A stretch of DNA of 64,000 bases. It comes from Piscicola geometra. Lineage: Eukaryota > Annelida > Clitellata > Hirudinida > Piscicolidae. This document shows positions 34,430 through 64,000 of this stretch, piece by piece. The stretch covers positions 740,001 to 804,000 of the forward strand of contig OX030958.1 of the NCBI GenBank assembly GCA_943735955.1, read 5' to 3'. The translations under genes and the position numbers were made by a program. The notes under the pieces were generated by a model. The model was given only the letters and a program-made list of their open reading frames with translations. It was not told the DNA's origin and ran no database searches. How positions within the stretch are numbered: position 1 is the first letter of the stretch; each line of letters starts with the position of its first letter.

Positions 34430-36620
34430 CAAGAGCAGTGGGCAGGTACCTTACCTGTACGGGAAAGTAAGACATCTCCGATCTACCACTAGTCCAGAGA
34501 AGCACCTCAGACAAGTGCTATTACCCCTTCTGTCTCCTAGCCAGGGTTACGGCTCTGCTGCCTTGCAGGTTAGGTTTTGGCTAGTTAAAGGCTAAGGGGG
34601 CAACCCTCATTTCAAATCCGGAGTCGGAGTCCAAAGGCGGCTTAACTTTGCTCACAAAGTCATTCCGGCAACTGCTGCGACATTGCTAGTTCCAAGATGT
34701 AGGGAGAGGTTGCACAAGGTGGAACGATTTTTACAAGTAGCCTCATAGCTCAGTTGCATAACCAATACCGTAAATTAACATTTATCCAGTTATTATATAG
34801 ACTCTTTTCTTACTATATCAACTTCAACAGAAGAAATAAAGAAAAAGAAATATGATTTTATTAACCTCAAACATGAACACTCAAAAATTTCATCTTGAGC
34901 CACTGGGTTCCCAAGATGGAACGCTTAGTTGCCTCAGATGAAATCATATTGTATGTAATAAAAATTGTAATTTAAACATTTTACTTGTCATCAGACTATC
35001 TTAATTATCTATAGAAATAATTTTTTTTTCTCACTCAATACTGATCATTCCAAAAAATCTTTATTTATTTCAAAACATGTAGTCTTTCAGTTTCTTCTCA
35101 AAAGCATCATTAAATGTCTTTTAAAAACGCTCTAAATTTTTTTAAGAGTTTTAGAATTCTGTTTTTAAAGTAAACCCTTTGGAATAACATGAGTTAAACT
35201 CGATTTACCCAGAAATTTTTTTCTTATTTCGCACTTTACTTTTAGCTTCAACCATTTCCCATGCAACAGTTTACAGTCAATTGAGACTAATCAGACGAAA
35301 GTTTACATCTATTCAAATTTGAGAATTAGCTATAAATAGAACATACTTGTGTCAAAGCTAATGAATATTAACAGTTTTTTCTATTAATAAAGAAGTGAAT
35401 TATTGGTTTGTATTAATTTTCAATAGTCTATTTCGAATATAAACTTTATATAGTCGATTATATTGTATATTGTCTATATAGATGTATTCTCCCCCGAGAT
35501 GGACGAATGCCAGAGACAGATTCATCAATGTCTACAATTTTTTCTTACCTTTCATCTTATGCAACTATTCATGTTTCATTTTAGGCAACTATAATCATGC
35601 TACACATCCATGGTTTCAACAGGCTAATCACTCAATTATTAATTATACTACTTGCACATAATGAAACTGTAGTGCATCATCTAATTAATAATAATAAAAT
35701 AATAATTATGCTTCTTCGGATGTGATGAAAAAACAGCAAAATGTTATCTCCCAACTTTTCAACTTGTCTTCTATAAATCAGTTTTTCAATTATTATAATT
35801 GAACGAGACAACTTTCAGAAACGAAACGAACATACAAATGTTCATTGAATACGGATGCATGAATAGAAAATTAAAGAAATTTTTTTATACATTGAATAGC
35901 TGTAAATAAGCTCGTTCCATCTTGGGAAATGGTTCATCTTGAGCAACCTCCTCCTATCAGTTTTGTCTTTCTTTTGAAATGCCATAGAGCCTAGACTCTA
36001 GTAGAGAAAGGGAGTCACTCCAGCTTCACTGAAAGCTTTGAAAAAACACGGTAAATAGCAGCTACCGGTTGCAGGCTAAGTTTAGGCTAATCAAAAGAAA
36101 AGAACTCAATTCATATGTTTCATATGGCGCCAGAGGTTGCTTCCGACGGTGGGAGAGATCGCCATGTCTTGTTTACAACTACCGCCCGCCCCAAGCTGGG
36201 CAGCCCCTAGTCAAATAGGTGTTGTTCCATCACAGTCTGCCTGCCCTACTGGGTGCGTTGGGCTCAGAGTGCTGCAACACTCGACAAGCAGACTTATTAT
36301 GTACCCGCGAGCAACAAAACAAAAACACCTGTCCTAAAACTGGGCACCAGGAATGTGAGAACACTCACACCAGGGCTATCTCAAGACCTCCAGGTGATCA
36401 GTGATGGCCGACTCCCAAAGACGTGCTATTCGGCGATCTTGCCTCAGGTTGGAGAGCAACTGGCAGGCCATATCTTCGCTACAAGGATGTCTGCAAGCGC
36501 GATCTCAAGTCTACAGAGGTCAACGTCATCACCTGGGAATCGCTTGCTGAAGATAAAAGCAGCTGGAGGTAGAAGTAGCTGGATGTAGAAGCAGCTGTAG
36601 GCATGAAGAGAGTTGAAGAA
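34430..36620 (+). mobile_element. Internally deleted LINE (5' end joined to 3' end), split by a MITE
   Basis: At 36330-36390 the plus strand reads the start of a LINE endonuclease (LGTRNVRTLTPGLSQDLQ). Within a few codons it passes to the C-terminal end of the same LINE family (DGRLPKTCYSAI region; DNA nearly identical to 61690-61850 on the minus strand, there reading YLRYKDVCKRDLKSTEVNV). The endonuclease body and all RT are missing. The GC-rich leader 34430-34699 and 35960-36330 looks like the LINE 5' region, interrupted by the element at 34700-35956. Confidence 0.65.
34700..35956. mobile_element. TA-flanked MITE family (AGGTTGCNCAAG ends), copy A
   Basis: The left end TAGGGAGAGGTTGCACAAGG and the right end CATCTTGAGCAACCTCCTCCTA are inverted. 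TA at both borders points to Tc1/mariner-type targeting. Internal sequence matches the element at 41.9-43.6 kb. No ORF. Confidence 0.75.
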
Positions 36621-36719
36621 TTTCATGGAATCGAATGATTCTTTGAACATTTTCAGCTCTTCATGAGAAGATTAAAGCTCTCTATGAAGTTTCCTAGCAA
36701 GACGAAGGTGAACAATTGC

Positions 36720-36998
36720 TCAGGAGTGTTGACTGAGAGAGGCTTTCTGGACTAGATCGACACATTCTGCTTGCACTCCAAGATCGACCTTCGCCACAAG
36801 AATGTCGTGTGAGAGACCAGTTGCCGTGATGGAGAACGCTGAGGCTTGGTCGCATGTGTCGGAGGCGACTGATTCACCCACTGCTGCAAATCCAACCAAA
36901 TCTTTTTCTTCTCCAGAAATCATTTTCTTGCATCATCGATGTCCATCAACCTCCACATCTCTGAGGGCTTGTCTCTTTCGACAATCATGCAACTGAGC
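36720..36998 (-). CDS. Coding-like fragment on the minus strand, unknown
   Basis: The minus strand reads KDLVGFAAVGESVASDT, CDQASAFSITATGLSHDIL and VAKVDLGVQAECVDLVQKAS in one frame with balanced, protein-like composition. A possible 5' continuation (AAQLHDCRKRQALRDVEVDG) is separated by a TGA. It may be an exon of a gene lying head-to-head with SUCO, or a decayed copy. Family not recognised. Confidence 0.3.
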
Positions 36999-37188
36999 TG
37001 CTATGTAGCTTCCTGAGTGCACCTCTTGAAGAGGAAATGAAATACTCAAATCCTAACACAGACGCACAGTAAATGCCAGCTTGTGTATTATATATGTATA
37101 GAACGCTAATACAAGTAACCATCATCCTTACTCTAAAGTCTTTACTTTTGAAAATGTTATAAAGAGATAATCCGAAAAATGATCGAAC

Positions 37189-37221
37189 ACACACACAAAC
37201 ACACACACACACACAAACACA

Positions 37222-37287
<66 letters not shown>

Positions 37288-37290
37288 CAG
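37189..37290. repeat. (CA)n microsatellite
   Basis: ACACAC dinucleotides with a few AA and AT interruptions. On the minus strand it begins directly after a coding-like segment (RLGRHDFLRVSKPSTMYKKS, 37359-37291). Confidence 0.95.
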
Positions 37291-38689
37291 CGACTTTTTG
37301 TACATGGTGCTGGGTTTTGAGACTCTCAAGAAATCATGTCTTCCCAGCCTCAGAGACACGTTAGTGCAAAGTCAGAATGGATGATAAATCTGATAAATAA
37401 TAATAAATAATAATAATAATAAATACTAAGTCAGAATGGATGATAAAGTGCATTGAGGCACCAGGTCGGCTCCATTCTTTCCAAAGCATTAAGTTTCTCG
37501 CCTTCGTTTATAATCGTTTCTGTTGCACCAGCTCATCGCATCGTGCCAGCCTATCTGGCACTCTGCATCGCAAGGACGCCACTCCTCTTTCTATTCCAAG
37601 AAGTCTGACACACCTCGCTGAACTCACTTCTCACGTCTTTGGCATTCATGCCTTCCCTTGTGAGCATCTGTAGACTCAGTTCATAAATTGAATCTGAGCC
37701 ACTTTATCAGCGCGTTGAAGCAGAAACTATTCAACCTGCTCCCTTCACTGTCTCCTTCACTCAACTGCCTTTGTTGCTCACGGATACCGTCACTTGTATC
37801 AGTTTCAAGTCCTAAGCAGGCGTGCCATTTGCTTCTGCAACGAAGTTTTCACGTCGTGAAGGTCAAGATTGACTTTGGGTGGGGACTTGCACTGTAATGG
37901 CATGCAAAATCTACCATATTACCTCGCTTCATTTGAAAAAGTAATTTCTTTGTCTGCTCAAACAATTAATGGCAGCAGATGTCAACTATGTCCAGTTAAC
38001 ACTGATTGGTTGTTTTTTCACATGAACTACAATTTTTATATTTTAATTTCACAATAAATAGGTGGGTACGTTGATACCTCGGAAGGCACGGTTGAAAGTG
38101 GTGTGCAGGGCAGGCGTCTGGTTGGTGCTGCTGTCCATGCCGTGTGAGCATGCAGTCGTGACCTCATTTAAATATCGATGTTCGTTGTCGGTGATCGAGA
38201 GTGGAAGTCAGCAGGTGTTTGGGCCTAAGCAGTCAATAAATAATTCATTATTCGACACTTTTGTCTTATAACTTTTTATTTCCGATACAAATTATGTCAT
38301 AAGCCTTAATTCGAAATAGTCGAAAATAAAAATCAATTTTTGTTGGTGGTTTAGGAAATTTTTTGTTGAGAAGGAAATAAGTATCTTGCTGCCGAAAAGT
38401 GCTTTTGGTGCACAACTTCAGGAACTGCTTGTGCATTGTATTGCTTCTCTAGAAGTGTCCACATGAAGATCAAGATAGCAAATGAGCAATGGGACGATGT
38501 TGAGAAAATGTTGATGAAATAGGCGAAAAAACTGCTCTGTGTTCACACAAGCCTTTTCATGATTTTCAAATGGACTTCTAATGACCTTTTGAAATATTCA
38601 AATGTTTTCGTTGAACTTCAGTCTGAAGGTTTTCCCATCGAATAGTTTATCGATTGCCTCGCAAACCTCTCGCATATCCGCAGTCATTT

Positions 38690-38880
38690 CATACTTTCTT
38701 GAACTTCTTGCACATTAAATTGTTTAGAATGGATGTGTTGTTAATGTCGTGTGTGAGGACCAGAAGCTCTAGAGCACTGAGACTCAGTTCATGATGCGTT
38801 TGCAAGAGTTTAAGAGACTGCGTCAAGAGGCTCCACCTCTCCAAGAAGAAATGCCCAGGCACATGCAAAATATGAAAATA
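38690..38880 (-). CDS. Possible minus-strand exon, unknown protein
   Basis: The frame reads LTQSLKLLQTHHELSLSALE, LLVLTHDINNTSILNNLMCK and KFKK, then meets a consensus donor (AAA|GTATGA). A further open stretch (TADMREVCEAIDKLFDGKTF) follows one base out of frame. Helical, Leu-rich character. Together with 36720-36998 this could be a gene divergent from SUCO. Family not recognised. Confidence 0.35.
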
Positions 38881-39350
38881 GAACTTAAGAAATGAGCACA
38901 TTTAACAAATATGTATTAAAGAATTGTTCTTGCAAGGTAAAGGGATGTTTTTCGATGGTTAGGTCTTTTCGGGGCAAGGTTCGTTGAAGTCGAAGATACT
39001 TTTGTTAAGGTCTCTTTGTGATCTTGCACGGAATAGACCTTCGATGAAATCTCCTTCAACAAAAACTTGCCTCGGACGAAATAGATCTCAATAAATAAAC
39101 TAGAACTTGGGTTGGAGTTGAGGTTGTAGTAAGGGCAATGTCTATTTTCAAAGAGATATTTCGTCCAAGATTTATTTTGGGCTTAATCGCTAAATAAATG
39201 GTCTAATTTATATTTGAGTTGGCTTTTAATTATACTTTTGAGGCATTTGAACTTCAACGTGTTCACAGGTGCCTTCCCTGCGCTCTATAGAACCCTGCAT
39301 TTTTCGTTGCAGAATACTTTTTGTGAAAATATGATTTAAAGATCTGGAAG

Positions 39351-61188
<21,838 letters not shown>

Positions 61189-61576
61189 TTTGAAATATCG
61201 ATCGGCTACTTGCCTTGATCAGGTGAAGTTTTTGCATCTCTGACAGATCTTGAAATCTCTCGTTTTGAATGGATTTAGGCTATTGCGATTAATCTTATAT
61301 TTTTAATTAATTGTTATTCTTTTCACAATAAAATGGTGATAGTCTAACGAATGAAAACGAAGACTTTAAACGGCTATTTTATTGTAACGTTGCCGGAATA
61401 TCGAGTTTTGGCGTGATTTGAAACAACGTTAGTTTCATGAGACGGAACAAAAATTGCTAAGGAAAGTCTGTTGGATGACATTGGAGGGATTCCAGAGGTT
61501 GAAGTTCAAAATCGATTTTGAACTTGCTTCTCTATATCAATACGGGTTTAAAAACCTGTTTTATTTAACAAATTTA

Positions 61577-62990
61577 TTAAAAAGTGCTCTTGAATTCAAT
61601 AAAAAGCGCTATATAAATATTCATGATTGATTTATTGGTTGTGTTCTCTGAGAGGTCGCATGTCCTGCTCCTCCGACCTCTGGCCATTCTCCAGTGGCAT
61701 CCGAAAGTTCTGACGTTGACCTCTGTAGACTTGAGATCGCGCTTGCAGACGTCCTTGTAGCGAAGGTATGGCCTGCCAGTTGCTCTCCAACCTGAGGCAA
61801 GATCGCCGAATAGCACGTCTTTGGGAAGTCAGCCATCATCCATCCAACGCACATGTCCCAACCATCGGAGACGTCTTTGACGAAGAAGAGTGGTCATGCT
61901 TGGAATGGCTGCCCTCGCCAACACCTCGTTGTTTGTGACGCGGTCTTGCCATGAGATTCCGAGCATGCGTCGAAGACACCGCATGTAGAAAGGCTCAATC
62001 TTTTTTCCTGGTATGCGTATAGTGTCCAGGATTCACTGGCGTAAAGGAGAGTGCTCAGAACACATGCCTTGTACACAGCTATCTTTGTCTTTATTGTCAG
62101 CATCTTGTTGCACCAAACTCTTAGTGACAGTCTGGCAAAGGTTGTCGAAGCTTTGCCGATCCTCTGGTTCAGTTCTGCAACTAGTGAGAAGTCATCAGTG
62201 ATTGTCGAACCAAGGTAGGTAAACTGGCTGACGACTTCCAGAGCATAGTTGTTGATAGTGATGTGAGGTCGTTCTGCGTGCTGTGCCATCACCTGTGTTT
62301 TCTTGAGGCTGATTTGTAGGCTAAACTCCTCGCATGCCTTGGAAAACCTGTCGAGCAGTCTTTGCAGTTCTGCTTCAGTGTGGGTGACCAGTGCTGCATC
62401 ATCCGCAAACAGCATGTCTCTTATCGTCACTTTTCGTGTTTTGCCTTCAGACGAGCCAGGTTGAAAAGACTGCCGTCTGATCGGGAGTGAAGATATACAC
62501 CTTCTGTTGATGCTCCAAAGGCACGTTTCAGCATAACAGCGCTTTTGTTCACTTCGTGAAGGGCGCTATACAAATAATTAGTGATTGATTGATTGATTGA
62601 AGATGCTGAAGAGAGTGAGAGCAAGGACGCCAATTCGGATTTCAAAAGTACTCGATGCAGAACCATCAGACTGCACAGGTCTTCCATACTTTCATGGAAC
62701 AACTGTTTTACGCTCATAGGCAGCCATTTTTTTTCGAATGATAAAAAGTCCATCCTTGCTGACAAGATCAAACGCTTTGGTCAGATCTATGAAAGCTAGG
62801 AAAAGGGGTTTGTGTTGTTATCTGCCTTTTTCTTGCAGTTGTCTGAGTGTGAAGATCATATCTATAGTTGACCTTTCTGCGCGAAACCCAGCTTGTGATT
62901 CTGAAAACACCCTATCAGCAATTTTCTGTATTCTTCTCAGGACTTACAGTCTTACAGTAAGTAACAGAAGAAATATCACTTTGTGAAGAA
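61577..62990 (-). mobile_element. Decayed LINE RT (same family as the 36.4-kb fragment)
   Basis: Read 62990 to 61577: ESQAGFRAERSTIDMIFTLR, LAFIDLTKAFDLVSKDGLF, DGSLFNLARLKAKHEK, catalytic DMLFADDAALVTHTEAELQ, LEVVSQFTYLGSTITDDFSL, RIGKASTTFARLSLRVW and KACVLSTLLYASESWTL, then the C-terminal YLRYKDVCKRDLKSTEVNV. Frame changes and a foreign insertion at 62540-62603 make it inactive. Clade not settled. Confidence 0.8.
62540..62603 (+). mobile_element. L2/SINE-type 3' tail inserted in the LINE
   Basis: AGCGCTTTTGTTCACTTCG and GGGCGCTATACAAATAATTA followed by (GATT)n: the same tail as the L2 at 8115 but only 64 bp. It interrupts the LINE frame. A similar GCGCTATATAAAT tail lies at 61608-61635. 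Confidence 0.65.
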
Positions 62991-63123
62991 ACTTTAGAAA
63001 AGGTTCAAAACAATTAAATCACTCTCATATGTATTTCTAACGCAAATGAAACGCATAAGCTGGTCACGAACGAAACTGGAGCACCGTGAGAAGAAAGAGC
63101 TTCCAAATCAAAATACAGCATAT

Positions 63124-64000
63124 AGGGGAGACCGGGGCAAGATGACCTGGTTAACGATTTATGTCGTTTTGTTATTTTATTTTTGAAGATAAAAAACTAT
63201 TTTTTCCATTAACTGTTAGAGCATTTATTTGTTGTAATAAATACATCAACATTTATTTTTAAAAATAAATTTAACTAAGGAATAATTGTATTTTTCTACA
63301 ACTTTACTAAATTTTCCTCTTGCCCCAGTATCGGGGCAAAATGACAACGCTGTAAAAAGTCTAAAATTTAAATCTTTTGAATATTTTACATGGTTAAACA
63401 AATTATAACAATGTTCTTAAATTTTAAAAATATCAAATAAAATAAAATAAATTGTATTATCATGAAAATAGGATGAAATCTAGACATCCGTAATTATTTA
63501 TAATTCAAAGAATCAATTCATTGCGGTAATTTCTTAATTTATAATAATTAACTTATAATCAAGCAGCACAAAAGCTTCAGTATCATAATCATATTATTTT
63601 TGAAAACTCTGAAAAACGAGTCAAGATGACGAGCATGTTATCTTGCCCCGAACTGCTTAATTACAAATTTTCGTTTTTATTGTCATGTATGAAATCAACT
63701 AATTGACAACTATTAATGCTAATAAGTAGTATTATAAATAAACTACTGATAAATATTTTATTCAAACGAAATATTTTACCACCATTGTTACCTATTTCTG
63801 CAGCAGATCTTATTTAAACGAGCATAAAAGTAACAACGGGACCATGGAAAACAATTAAAGCTTCCAACTAAAACAAAAATAGTGATTTCAGCGTTTGCAT
63901 AACATTATTTAAAGAAAGGGAGGTAGGAGAGCCAGTAGTGTTTGTTTCATGCTTTTAACTAGTGAAAGACTGAAAATATAAGACATTCGTCATCTTGCCC
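63124..64000. mobile_element. TE with GGGGCAAGATGAC ends, cut by the window edge
   Basis: Starts TAGGGGAGACCGGGGCAAGA at 63124. Internal CTTGCCCCAGTATCGGGGCA (63319) and TCTTGCCCCGAAC (63640) lie between. The last bases GTCATCTTGCCC look like the inverted right end. AT-rich, no ORF. Confidence 0.6.

Overview
This is animal nuclear DNA: AT-rich, with long introns, GT-AG splice sites, tRNA-derived SINEs, several DNA-transposon families and at least three kinds of non-LTR retrotransposon. Nothing suggests a prokaryote, organelle or virus. It is most likely an invertebrate; the exact group cannot be read from the sequence.

Layout. About 0.4-2.1 kb holds two minus-strand exons of an unfinished gene with a TPR-like segment (weakly ERCC6L-like). 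About 1.6-12.4 kb is mostly mobile DNA: two foldback elements with telomere-like (CCCTAA) loops, a 2.7 kb hAT element with a decayed transposase, and two L2/CR1-type LINEs. A large coiled-coil protein gene lies at 12.75-15.27 kb (minus). At 15.9-24.2 kb are a small inverted-repeat element, a long-TIR element holding a SINE, an intact 874-residue transposase-like ORF, and a hAT relic holding another SINE. At 25.25-28.5 kb is a four-exon minus-strand gene for a putative STELLO/DUF288-type glycosyltransferase. At 30.9-36.6 kb are a hAT-inside-MITE nest and an internally deleted LINE carrying a TA-flanked MITE.

The main gene is a SUCO/osteopotentia (Slp1-type SUN-domain ER membrane protein) orthologue on the plus strand, about 39.35-61.19 kb. 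I rebuilt it as 12 exons whose splice phases all agree, giving about 1267 codons. The SUN domain is in exons 4-6, the coiled coil in exons 9-11, and the transmembrane segment opens exon 12. An in-frame array of 13 NSS glycosylation sequons precedes the SUN domain.

Its introns carry the most unusual structure. Most begin at the GT donor with G/T-rich tandem arrays, or end at the AG acceptor with C/A- or C/T-rich arrays, including a 2.3 kb minisatellite. One intron contains a SINE inside an RTE-type LINE inside an 8-bp-flanked TIR element. The window closes with another decayed LINE and part of a TE whose ends read GGGGCAAGATGAC.

Stretches over 300 bases where I see no gene and only AT-rich or weakly repetitive DNA: 3.55-4.15, 7.56-8.11, 10.5-11.1, 12.35-12.75, 15.3-15.85, 17.5-18.2, 21.15-21.7, 22.33-22.94, 24.25-25.2, 29.2-30.9, 32.3-33.6, 39.0-39.35, 45.8-46.4 and 57.03-57.8 kb.
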